Shown piece after piece: positions 28,432 through 36,209 of a DNA stretch of 64,000 nt. Source of the DNA: Siderastrea radians (lineage: Eukaryota; Cnidaria; Anthozoa; Scleractinia; Rhizangiidae); assembly GCA_964017195.1 (NCBI GenBank), contig OZ024894.1, positions 1,922,501-1,986,500 on the forward strand, given 5' to 3'. The notes below the pieces were generated by a model. The model was given only the letters and a program-made list of their open reading frames with translations, did not search any database and was not told the DNA's origin. Position numbers and translations under genes: made by a program. Every line of letters starts with the position of its first letter. Positions within the stretch are counted from its first letter, which is position 1.

Positions 28432-28595
28432 GGAGAAGAAGATTACGACGACGCCGTCGTCAACGAGGTGGTTTTTTAAATCTATTGGTCCCTGCCATGG
28501 TGGGATTGGGGAAAGCCGTGGCCTTGGAAACGGATAAACGTATAAAACGCACGATCCAAAAAGCCAATCAACGCTATCGTCGCCGTCATCGGTAA
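28425..28595 (+). CDS. 56-aa arginine-rich peptide (pX-like)
   Basis: ATG at 28425 overlaps the previous stop (28429-28431) by seven bases; stop TAA at 28593-28595. The peptide opens with an Arg-rich run ending in RQRGG-F, then a hydrophobic stretch (FLNLLVPAMVGLGKAVAL) and a basic tail. The same plan (basic run, QRGG, hydrophobic helix) is seen in neighbouring genes, supporting that it is real despite its size. TATAAAG lies about 65 nt upstream. It resembles adenovirus pX/mu-type precursors. Confidence 0.6.
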   Translation: MVRRRRLRRRRRQRGGFLNLLVPAMVGLGKAVALETDKRIKRTIQKANQRYRRRHR

Positions 28596-28598
28596 ACG

Positions 28599-28925
28599 AT
28601 GCAACGTCTTCGACGTCAATTACCGTTTTTACGGTCCATGTTACAAGAAGCCAATGGTTCCAAACGTCAAGAGTTGTTACAACATGCCAATGCCGATCAA
28701 ATCAATGCTGTGAGTGAATTGGTGTTGAACTTCTTAAAAAACAAGATTCCCGTCACACCCCCCATGCTGGCTAACCTTCAACCCTATAAAAAGGTGCTAC
28801 GCGATTTGGGACGTCGTCGACATTCCGTCAAAAAACGTCGTGCGTGGTTAGTCCAACAAAAAGGACGCGGCTTGTTTCAAGGACTTCACGAGGTGTTATG
28901 TCAATGTGCTCGACCGACCCGTTAA
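28599..28925 (+). CDS. Conserved small Polinton protein, pVI/pX-like
   Basis: 108 residues, beginning three bases after the previous stop, with TATAAAA at 28541-28547 (58 nt upstream). The central SELVLNFLKNKIPVTPPMLANL and LQPYKKVLRDLG blocks followed by VKKRRAWLVQQKG match a protein common in animal Polintons. QKGR-G fits adenain type-I cleavage, after which a short hydrophobic end remains. Probably a cleaved minor virion protein. Confidence 0.65.
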   Translation: MQRLRRQLPFLRSMLQEANGSKRQELLQHANADQINAVSELVLNFLKNKIPVTPPMLANLQPYKKVLRDLGRRRHSVKKRRAWLVQQKGRGLFQGLHEVLCQCARPTR

Positions 28926-29137
28926 CCCTGGCCACATGGATCACCCTGTTACAAGAGGCCAATCGGGCCACCGACCGGTGGAAAGAGGCCTGTTCTTATT
29001 GGAAGCATAAATATCACCTGTTGTATCGCGAGTACCAACATATGTTGAGGTCCCGCCTTTGTGAGAGCTGTCGTGAGATAGAAGACGGGGAACTTTGCGC
29101 CGATTGTAGTCAACCCCTATGGACGAGGTCTACATGA
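28898..29137 (+). CDS. Small protein with C-terminal CxxC pair
   Basis: 79 residues from the ATG at 28898; the open frame upstream lacks an ATG. A helical, Trp/Tyr-rich N-terminal part (probable coiled coil) is followed by CESC and CADC pairs nine residues apart, a likely zinc ribbon-like knuckle. It overlaps the previous gene by 28 nt and the next by 19 nt. No family recognised. Confidence 0.5.
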   Translation: MSMCSTDPLTLATWITLLQEANRATDRWKEACSYWKHKYHLLYREYQHMLRSRLCESCREIEDGELCADCSQPLWTRST

Positions 29138-29787
29138 TTCCCCCCAAGGACTTGGAGCAACTCATTCAATATTACAAAGGAGAACTCACCGAAAATGCCT
29201 TGTTGAACAAAGCCGCGACGCTGGCCGCTAAAAAACATGTCTTGTTAGCCAATCCCGAATTACCCCCCGCCCTGGTCAATGCTCAAACCAAACCGTTGAG
29301 TCAAGAATTAATCAAGTTAACCAAACGCATTCGTCAATTTCCCGGAGGCGTGGGGGTCGGCGCACCGGGGGCTCCACCAGGCGAAGACGACGAAGAAGAA
29401 GCCGGGGATTTGGTGACGGGGCCCGTGGAACAATGGTTGAAGCGCATGATAAAAGGAGGTCCGTCGGCTCCCAAACCCACCATTACCCCTGCTACCAGGG
29501 AAGGCGCGAGAGACCAGAGACCTTCTACCAGTCGAGGAGAAGAGAGACCTTCTACCAGTCGAGGGGATATCCGGACTCGTTTACAAGCCGTGCGAGAACG
29601 ACGCAAGGCCTGGGAAAAGCATTTAACCGAAAGTGGTGCCGCGAAAGGCAAAGGCAAAGGCAAAGGCAAAGGCAAAGGCAAAGGCGTCTCCCGTGAAGTG
29701 CAAGCATTGAAACCCTTACCCGGTTGGGAAGATTGGGCCAAAGGCAAACCACCCCGACGGAGACGCTTGCAGTACGACAGTGAGTAA
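29119..29787 (+). CDS. Conserved Polinton protein with GK-repeat tail
   Basis: 222 residues. The N-terminal MDEVYMIPPKDLEQL and LSQELIKLTKRI regions resemble a small helical protein found in many animal Polintons. A GED-EEE acidic linker, two PSTSRGE repeats, a helix and then a run of GK dipeptides follow (hexanucleotide AAAGGC repeated about seven times, 29644-29685) before a basic end. The repeats may vary in length between copies. Function unknown; position among virion genes suggests a structural or assembly role. Confidence 0.6.
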   Translation: MDEVYMIPPKDLEQLIQYYKGELTENALLNKAATLAAKKHVLLANPELPPALVNAQTKPLSQELIKLTKRIRQFPGGVGVGAPGAPPGEDDEEEAGDLVTGPVEQWLKRMIKGGPSAPKPTITPATREGARDQRPSTSRGEERPSTSRGDIRTRLQAVRERRKAWEKHLTESGAAKGKGKGKGKGKGKGVSREVQALKPLPGWEDWAKGKPPRRRRLQYDSE

Positions 29788-29790
29788 ACC

Positions 29791-30153
29791 ATGCCCACCC
29801 ACAGGAGGAGGAGAAGGGGTATCAAACGGAAACGCACCCAACGTGGAGGGGCCGTGGATGTCCAAAAATGGATCGCGAAAACCGGCAAAGAATTTCATTG
29901 GCCTGGGTATCAGTACATGGGCCCTGGGACGCATTTGGCCAAACGTCTAAAACGGGGGGATCCCGGGATCAATCGCTTGGACCAAATTGCAAAACAACAC
30001 GACATTGATTACAGCCGTGCCAAGAATTTGCAAGATAAATGGAAAGCCGATACCAAGATGATCCAAGCCATTGATCGATTACCCGGCAAGAAAACCAAGA
30101 CGGAACGGGTGGTCAAGAAAATCATGCAAGCCAAGAAACGTTTAAAATTGTAA
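29791..30153 (+). CDS. Minor virion protein with phospholipase A2 domain
   Basis: 120 residues. A basic head ending in TQRGG-A (possible adenain site) is followed by a compact PLA2 domain: calcium-loop YMGPG (42-46) and catalytic HDIDY (H70-D71), then a helix with YSRAKNLQDKW. This is the pattern of the parvovirus VP1-unique PLA2, also reported in adintoviruses, where such domains breach endosomal membrane. The usual calcium-loop and His-Asp residues appear present. It is the last gene of the plus-strand late-type block. AATAAA follows at about 30187. Confidence 0.85.
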   Translation: MPTHRRRRRGIKRKRTQRGGAVDVQKWIAKTGKEFHWPGYQYMGPGTHLAKRLKRGDPGINRLDQIAKQHDIDYSRAKNLQDKWKADTKMIQAIDRLPGKKTKTERVVKKIMQAKKRLKL

Positions 30154-30222
30154 ACTTTAATGACACCCCCAGTTACATGTTGTGTCAATAAAAAATAAAA
30201 ATGTCAAAAGCACTGTCTCTTT
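30154..30222. terminator. Convergent polyadenylation region
   Basis: AATAAA repeats around 30187-30198 end the plus-strand block. A TTTTTACA run near 30213 lies before the stop of the minus gene at 30223. Confidence 0.55.
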
Positions 30223-31155
30223 TTACATAACAAACTCGTCCAAATCAAGCGAAGAATCCTCCATCATGTCAGTTAAAAAGTCATCAAGGTCCAACAACAA
30301 CGAGTCGTCCGATGACGGCAAGTCATCGAGTAAATTGTCTAAAAACCCTTTTTCCTCGTCCCACAAGTCACAAGAAGAATCCAGGAGAGTCCCTGAAGCC
30401 CTGTCCATTATTATGACCTCCTGGCCGGGCGAGAAGGAGTCCCAAAAGCCTTGCCTAAAATCGCCCACACGGACCGTCAGGGAAAGAGGTCCTGTTGCAG
30501 AGGAACGAGGTGAGAGGGAATCCCAAAAGCCTTGCATAAAGTCGTCCACACGGACCGTCAGGGAAAGGGGGCCCAAGGCTTGCTGTTTTTCCTGCGTTCT
30601 CTGTCGTTCCGCGAGCCCTCTTGCTATTCGGTTGGCATACCTGGTTCGGTACCGGGGTTGGGTGGTCTGGCGCTCTGCCATTTCATCATCGTCGTCGTCG
30701 TCGTCGGTGAGGGGGAGGCCCTTACGTTTCTTGGCCCGATACCGTCGTTTCTGGGCAGCGACTCGCTCGGGATGTCTGGCCCGATAGCGTTGTTTCCGGG
30801 CGGCTTCTCGCTCGGGATGCCTGGCCCGATACCGTCGTTTCTGGGCGGCGACTCGCTCGGGATGCCTGGCCCGATAGCTTTGTCTCTGGGCAGCGACTCG
30901 CTGGGGATGCCTGGCCCGGTACCTGGCGTTAACGACCCGTCGCCGCGCCAGTCGTTGGTCTTCTTTAGCCCGGAGCTGTGCGAGTTCATCGGGGCTCTCG
31001 TCATCGCTGGTGGTATCCATCGCGATGGTGAGTTCATCGGGGCTCTCGTCGTCGTCGTCGCTGGTGGTATCCATCGCGATGGTGAGTTCGTCGGGGCTGT
31101 CGTCGTTTGGCGGAGGACGTCTGGCGGGGCGTTTGATTCGTTTGATGCGCGGCAT
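30223..31155 (-). CDS. Repeat-built basic/acidic protein, probable transcription regulator
   Basis: 310 residues. A basic head (1-14) leads to two copies of SPDELTIAMDTTSDD, then four 15-residue repeats of YRARHPERVAAQKRR type (79-138), which are strongly basic and helical. An Asp run (151-157) and two copies of GPLSLTVRV-DF-QGFWDS follow. The acidic end (287-310) has LDLDDFLTDMM and LDLDEFVM motifs like VP16-type activation domains. Basic repeats plus an acidic activator-like tail suggest a DNA-binding transactivator. The 45-bp repeats show in the DNA at about 30740-30925. It overlaps the next minus gene by 122 nt. No family assigned. Confidence 0.6.
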   Translation of the reverse strand: MPRIKRIKRPARRPPPNDDSPDELTIAMDTTSDDDDESPDELTIAMDTTSDDESPDELAQLRAKEDQRLARRRVVNARYRARHPQRVAAQRQSYRARHPERVAAQKRRYRARHPEREAARKQRYRARHPERVAAQKRRYRAKKRKGLPLTDDDDDDDEMAERQTTQPRYRTRYANRIARGLAERQRTQEKQQALGPLSLTVRVDDFMQGFWDSLSPRSSATGPLSLTVRVGDFRQGFWDSFSPGQEVIIMDRASGTLLDSSCDLWDEEKGFLDNLLDDLPSSDDSLLLDLDDFLTDMMEDSSLDLDEFVM

Positions 31156-31483
31156 CAGGAGAGGGCAGCGGCGGTGCTGGTGGGGGCGTGAGGGGGCGTT
31201 TAAACTGATAACGCCAATAGGGGCAGCAGAAGTCGAGCCCCTTCACGAACCACTCGCACGTTAGTTGAGGGTAGCACAGCTGATGCAAGCGGGTGGCTCG
31301 TGCTGTCCGGGTTGCCTGGGCTGCCTGTTTGAGACACTCCCTCTCTTTCAATAGTTCACCAAACTCTGTGACTCCTGAGTCCAACACCCACTCCGCCTTC
31401 ACCTTCTCTAAAATTTCATCCACTTTTAACTGCTCCTCGAAATCTTCAAACTCTTTCAACAGCTTTTCATGGCGAGAGTCCAT
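31034..31483 (-). CDS. 149-aa protein, coiled-coil head and basic tail
   Basis: N-terminal helix rich in Glu/Lys (about 1-55), then a Cys/Trp-containing stretch (LCYPQL-CEWFVKGLDFCCPYW, 68-91) and a Pro- and Arg-rich tail. The tail region overlaps the start of the 310-aa gene, where the composition is constrained in two frames, so the true stop is less sure. TATAAAA on the minus strand (31515-31521) lies about 35 nt before the ATG. Faces PolB across a shared promoter. No family recognised. Confidence 0.5.
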   Translation of the reverse strand: MDSRHEKLLKEFEDFEEQLKVDEILEKVKAEWVLDSGVTEFGELLKERECLKQAAQATRTARATRLHQLCYPQLTCEWFVKGLDFCCPYWRYQFKRPLTPPPAPPLPSPDAAHQTNQTPRQTSSAKRRQPRRTHHRDGYHQRRRRREPR

Positions 31484-31725
31484 GTTGAGATGACTCAGCC
31501 GGAGGTTCGATTTCTTTTATAGGGACTTATTCGTTCCCGTGATGCACCATGGACCCTAACTAGAGAGGGGGGAGGGGGGTCCCCCCACCTCATCCCACCC
31601 CTCCCTAGGGCACCCCCCTCTCAGGGGGGGCACCCTGTTTTAGTGATTGGCTCCTTCCCCTCCCACGTGACCTTTTGGTTCTCCATAAAAAACAGACCCC
31701 CGATCTCCAGCGAGTTCATCTGATC
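31484..31725. promoter_or_regulatory. Divergent promoter C (PolB / 149-aa gene)
   Basis: Holds minus-strand TATAAAA (31515-31521), a G-run/C-run palindrome (31561-31590), a second C/G-run block (31600-31630), ATTGG (inverted CCAAT, about 31645), CACGTGA (about 31662) and CATAAAA (about 31683) ahead of PolB. In reverse orientation the E-box, CCAAT and G/C-run order and much of the sequence equal divergent promoter A. Confidence 0.7.
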
Positions 31726-34700
31726 ATGTCCTCTCACGAAGACGACGAAGGCGCGGGGCCAAGCGGCCTCGCTACACATGAGATGATGTCCTTGCTGGGA
31801 CTAGAGATGTCCGATTCAGAGCCAGAAGAAGAAGAGACGACAACAACAAATTCCTGTGTGGGACCTTTGATTTGCCTCGAAAACATGGCGGACAGTGACG
31901 ACGACATTTGTGAAGAGGCCTTGGACCAATGGGAACAAAGTGGGGGTGGATTGGATCCCTCTGCGCAAGTTACCTTCCAATTTGACTTAGAACCTTTTGT
32001 GAATCGGAAGAGTGATCGCATGGGGGTACAAGAACGTCATTTCAAGACCCAGTTACGTCAAAGGGGGACCTTGATGCCAGGTCAAAACATTACCCAAGCT
32101 CTCCAAGATGGATTACGTCGAGCCGTCGATCAAGTGTTAACCACCACCCCCGACCTCCACGATCAAGATCGTCTGTACTTTACCATCGCCTCGGACAGGC
32201 TCCACAATAATTTTCAGGGGTGGGGGTTACGTGCAGGTGAATGGCGTCGAGACACAGAGCGCGTGGAAGCCCTGTTCCAACGTTTAGCCCAAGCCTTGAA
32301 CAGCAACGAACAATTTGAAATGGACGATTCCTTTCAAGTCTCCATCACGCAAGTTCATCATGCCCCTCAAGGTACCGGCAGACCCCGTCGTGGGAAACCA
32401 GGTCATCCCACCATGGACCTGTTGAGAAAAAATTCCAAATCGATCATCCGGATTACCAACGACGATCAACTCTGCTGTGCCAGAGCCCTTGTCACCGCCA
32501 AAGCTCGCGTGGACCAACACCCGAAATGGAACAGTATTCGACTAGGAAAATCCCCCCAAAAAGAATTGGCTCTCGTGCTTCATCACGAGGCCAAGGTACC
32601 CTTCGGTCCCTGTGGCTACGACGCCTTGACCCAATTCAGTCAAGCTCCGTCCCTCACCGGTTACCAAATCCTCCTGGTGGATGCACAGCGATCGTTTCAC
32701 ATCACGACGTTTGGAGCCCTTTCTGACAAACAACTGATCCTGTTGCACAACCAAGACCATTACGATGTGATCACTCGTTTGCCGGGATTTTTCGGGTCCA
32801 GTTATGTGTGTGCGGATTGTTGGAAACCCTACAACACCGAGGGACTGCATCGATGCACCAAGACCAAGTTGTGCGGAGCCTGTCGACAGAAAGATTGTCC
32901 AGACTTTCAACATGCGTACCCCCGACACCTGAAAGCCACTCAACGTTGCAAGTCGTGTCATCGGGACTTTTTTGGACCCGCGTGTTTCGAAGCCCATTCC
33001 AGCAAGACCCATGCGGGCAAACCCACCACGGACCTCCAGGCCTCCGTGTGCTCTCAACGATACCGATGCCCTGACTGTTATCAACAAAATGTGGGTTTGT
33101 CCCGCATTCAACGTCACCATTGTTTCCACGTGGATTGCCCTTCTTGTCATCAGTACGTCCACGCCGACAACCACCGTTGTTTTATTCAAAAAGCCCTCAA
33201 GCCTCAAGACGAAAAGAAGAGAAAGAGGACCCGTCAAAAAGGTCCTCGCGCCAAACGAGGTGCCGCCGCCGCGGAACCCCATGCCTCCTCCGAGGACGAG
33301 GAAGACCTGCCTCCCTTACACGTCTTCTTTGATATTGAAGCCATGCAACCCCAGGAAAAACACATTGCGAATCTCGTCGTGGCCGAAACCGAAGACGACG
33401 ATGAACCCCAGCCTTTCCCAGGTCCCACCTGTATCCGTGACTTTCTGGAATGGTTGGATACCTTGACTCTTCACGATACCCGTCAAGTCAATGTCATCGC
33501 CCATAATTTCCAAGGCTATGACGGTTATTTTGTCATCCATCAATACTATAGTGACAACCGCATCGTCCAACAACTCCGCAACGGATGTAAACTCTTAGAG
33601 ATCAAACATGACTGCATCCGCTTCATCGATTCGATGAGTTTCTTCCAGATGCCCCTCTCCGCGTTTCCCAAAACCTTTGGCTTGACAGAACTCTGCAAAG
33701 GGTATTTCCCCCACAAGTTCAACATACCCGGTGATGAGCATCAACACTACGTGGGCATCCTCCCCTCACGCGATTACTACATGCCTGAGACCATGTCACT
33801 CGAAGGCAGACAAGCCTTCGAAACCTGGCATCAAGAACAACGCGACAAGGGTGTGGTGTTTCATTTTCAACAAGAGTTATTGACCTATTGTAAGTCGGAT
33901 GTACGTCTCTTGAAACAAGGATGTCTGACATTCAAACGCCTGTTTGAAGACTTAACCGGCTTCAATCCCTTCGATCACGTTACCATTGCCTCGGCTTGTA
34001 ATCGAGATTTACGTATGAACCGGATGATCCCGAACAGTATTGCCAGCGAACCCGCCGGTCAGAAGGGGTGGAGAAACAACATCAACCAGTCCCTCCCAGC
34101 CCTTCAATGGTTAACCTGGTGCGATCACCAACTACGTCAACGCGCCCTCCAAGATCTCAACCCCGACGAACTCTTGGCCAGTGCCAATCCAGGCCCACAG
34201 TACATTCAACATGTCCGAAATGAAGGCGAGTATAAGATCCCCGGGACCAACTTCCATGTGGATGGTTATTGCCCCCACACCCACACCGTCTACGAATTTC
34301 AAGGCTGTTTCACCCACGGATGCCCTACCTGTTATCCCCATCGCTACGAAAAACATCCCCGCAACCATGATCGAACCATGCAGGACGTCTATGACGCCAC
34401 CCAAGACAAAGTCCAAAAGCTTACCAATCAAGGGTACAACGTCATTCAAATGTGGGGATGTCAATGGGAGCACCTCCTAAAAACCCAACCAGAGATCGAC
34501 TCCTTCGTCCGGGAACTCGATTTTATTGAACCTCTTGAACCTCGAGAGGCTTTCTGTGGAGGGCGTACCAATGCCATCCAACTCTACCATCATATCACCC
34601 CCGGCCAAAAAATTCACTACATCGATGTCACCTCCTTGTACCCGTGGGTCAACAAGAAGTGCACCTACCCCAAAGGACATCCCACCATCTATTATCAACC

Positions 34701-35913
34701 GGGTCACACGAACATCCACCAGTACTTTGGCCTCATTCAATGCAAAGTCCTGCCTCCCCGTGAATTGTACCATCCCGTGCTGCCTTACCGTCATGGCGAC
34801 AAACTGCTCTTTCCCCTCTGTGCCCGTTGTGTGAAAGAAGACATGGACAAACCTCTTTTGGACAGATCCTATCATTGCCCTCACCCCGACGAACAACGCA
34901 CCCTCACCAGTACCTGGTGCACTCCCGAATTAGTCAAAGCCGTCGAATTGGGATACCAAGTCCAATACATCTATGAAGTCTGGCATTTTAAACAAACCTG
35001 TGAGGGCCTCTTCGCCGATTATGTCAACACCTGGCTGAAAATTAAACAAGAAGCTAGTGGGTGGCCTAAGGACGACATGACAGAAGAAGAAAAGCAAAGT
35101 TACATCGAACAGTACTTCCTGCATGAAGGCATCCAGTTGGAGTATGGCAACATTGAGAAGAACCCGGGCCTGCGTACCCTAGCTAAACTCATGTTGAACT
35201 CCATGTGGGGCAAGTTTGGACAACGCCTTAACAAGACCCAAATTCAAGCCTTTGATGACCCTCATGCCTTCAACTGTTTCTTGGATAACGATGCCTTAGA
35301 CGTACGTCACGTGTCCGTCATCAATGACGACATGGTCGAGGTCCATTACCAAAACCAAAAAGAGGACATCCGCGTGTCACCCAACCTCAACATTTTTGTG
35401 GCCTGCTTCACCACCTGCCACGCCCGACTCAAACTCTATGACGCCCTGGAAGCCTTAGGGGAAAGAGTCCTCTACTTTGACACCGACTCCGTCATCTACC
35501 TGGAGGAAACACCCACTCAATTCCAACCTACCTTGGGTTCCTATCTAGGGGACTTCGCCTCCGAATTAGCTGATGATGAATACATCCAAGAATTTGTCAG
35601 CGGAGGACCCAAAAACTATGGTTTTACTACGAATAAAGGAAACGTGGAATGCAAGGTCAGAGGCTTCCGACTCAACAGTGAAGGACACACCCAGTTGAAT
35701 TACGACGTCATGCGTCAGAATGTCCAAGATGAAATCCAGAAACCCCTTGCCAAACCACGCGAAATCCAAGTCATTAAAAGTCACCACATTGTCAGGAACC
35801 CGAAAAACTACACCTTGCTCACTCAGCCCCAACACAAATGGTATCGCTTGGTGTATGACAAAAGAGTCATCGATCCCCGCACCTTCAAGACCTACCCCTA
35901 TGGCTACCAGTGA
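31726..35913 (+). CDS. polB: Protein-primed family B DNA polymerase
   Basis: 1395 residues from the ATG at 31726; the open frame upstream crosses the CATAAAA box. The N-terminal third is Polinton-specific, with an acidic start and a Cys/His-rich region of multiple CxxC pairs (about 360-500). 3'-5' exonuclease motifs: DIEA (D536), NFQGYDG (D599), YCKSDV (D725). Polymerase motif A is DVTSLYP (D967), motif B KLMLNSMWGKFG (K1154) and motif C YFDTDS (D1252, D1254); TPR-type insertions are expected between A and B. All catalytic residues are present, so the enzyme looks functional. It would replicate the element from protein-capped ends. Confidence 0.96.
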   Translation: MSSHEDDEGAGPSGLATHEMMSLLGLEMSDSEPEEEETTTTNSCVGPLICLENMADSDDDICEEALDQWEQSGGGLDPSAQVTFQFDLEPFVNRKSDRMGVQERHFKTQLRQRGTLMPGQNITQALQDGLRRAVDQVLTTTPDLHDQDRLYFTIASDRLHNNFQGWGLRAGEWRRDTERVEALFQRLAQALNSNEQFEMDDSFQVSITQVHHAPQGTGRPRRGKPGHPTMDLLRKNSKSIIRITNDDQLCCARALVTAKARVDQHPKWNSIRLGKSPQKELALVLHHEAKVPFGPCGYDALTQFSQAPSLTGYQILLVDAQRSFHITTFGALSDKQLILLHNQDHYDVITRLPGFFGSSYVCADCWKPYNTEGLHRCTKTKLCGACRQKDCPDFQHAYPRHLKATQRCKSCHRDFFGPACFEAHSSKTHAGKPTTDLQASVCSQRYRCPDCYQQNVGLSRIQRHHCFHVDCPSCHQYVHADNHRCFIQKALKPQDEKKRKRTRQKGPRAKRGAAAAEPHASSEDEEDLPPLHVFFDIEAMQPQEKHIANLVVAETEDDDEPQPFPGPTCIRDFLEWLDTLTLHDTRQVNVIAHNFQGYDGYFVIHQYYSDNRIVQQLRNGCKLLEIKHDCIRFIDSMSFFQMPLSAFPKTFGLTELCKGYFPHKFNIPGDEHQHYVGILPSRDYYMPETMSLEGRQAFETWHQEQRDKGVVFHFQQELLTYCKSDVRLLKQGCLTFKRLFEDLTGFNPFDHVTIASACNRDLRMNRMIPNSIASEPAGQKGWRNNINQSLPALQWLTWCDHQLRQRALQDLNPDELLASANPGPQYIQHVRNEGEYKIPGTNFHVDGYCPHTHTVYEFQGCFTHGCPTCYPHRYEKHPRNHDRTMQDVYDATQDKVQKLTNQGYNVIQMWGCQWEHLLKTQPEIDSFVRELDFIEPLEPREAFCGGRTNAIQLYHHITPGQKIHYIDVTSLYPWVNKKCTYPKGHPTIYYQPGHTNIHQYFGLIQCKVLPPRELYHPVLPYRHGDKLLFPLCARCVKEDMDKPLLDRSYHCPHPDEQRTLTSTWCTPELVKAVELGYQVQYIYEVWHFKQTCEGLFADYVNTWLKIKQEASGWPKDDMTEEEKQSYIEQYFLHEGIQLEYGNIEKNPGLRTLAKLMLNSMWGKFGQRLNKTQIQAFDDPHAFNCFLDNDALDVRHVSVINDDMVEVHYQNQKEDIRVSPNLNIFVACFTTCHARLKLYDALEALGERVLYFDTDSVIYLEETPTQFQPTLGSYLGDFASELADDEYIQEFVSGGPKNYGFTTNKGNVECKVRGFRLNSEGHTQLNYDVMRQNVQDEIQKPLAKPREIQVIKSHHIVRNPKNYTLLTQPQHKWYRLVYDKRVIDPRTFKTYPYGYQ

Positions 35914-36118
35914 AAACCCCAACAAGATCATCGATTGTGATCGCTGTGATCGAGAACATTGGGCACCACCACCACCACCCCCATTCTACAGTTCCTTTGC
36001 CATACCTTTGAACAGAAATCCTCGACGTCAATTACAACAATGGATCCGTGACAACAACCAATGGCGAAGAATAACTCGATGTCAAAAACAATGGTGGGGA
36101 CCCTCTATTGAACATTAA
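35900..36118 (+). CDS. 72-aa protein overlapping the PolB end
   Basis: ATG at 35900 overlaps the last 14 nt of PolB. The peptide has CDRCDREHW (a single CxxC), a run of prolines and a basic, Trp-rich C-terminal half. AATAAA follows at about 36162. It may be a real terminal gene or leftover open frame; length and composition give weak support. Confidence 0.4.
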   Translation: MATSENPNKIIDCDRCDREHWAPPPPPPFYSSFAIPLNRNPRRQLQQWIRDNNQWRRITRCQKQWWGPSIEH

Positions 36119-36209
36119 GGAACACTCAAAAAACCATTTTCTCAGTTATTGTAAAACAAACCAATAAAACGTGATTTATTCATTTTTGTGTTGTTTTCAC
36201 TCCAAGGAC

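Noticed and set aside
29552..29752. Cys-Leu repeat ORF on the minus strand
   Set aside because: Antisense translation of the AAAGGC repeat in the GK-tail gene.
30740..30925. Regular 45-bp repeats considered as a CRISPR-like array
   Set aside because: Contiguous coding repeats with no unique spacers, in a eukaryotic setting.
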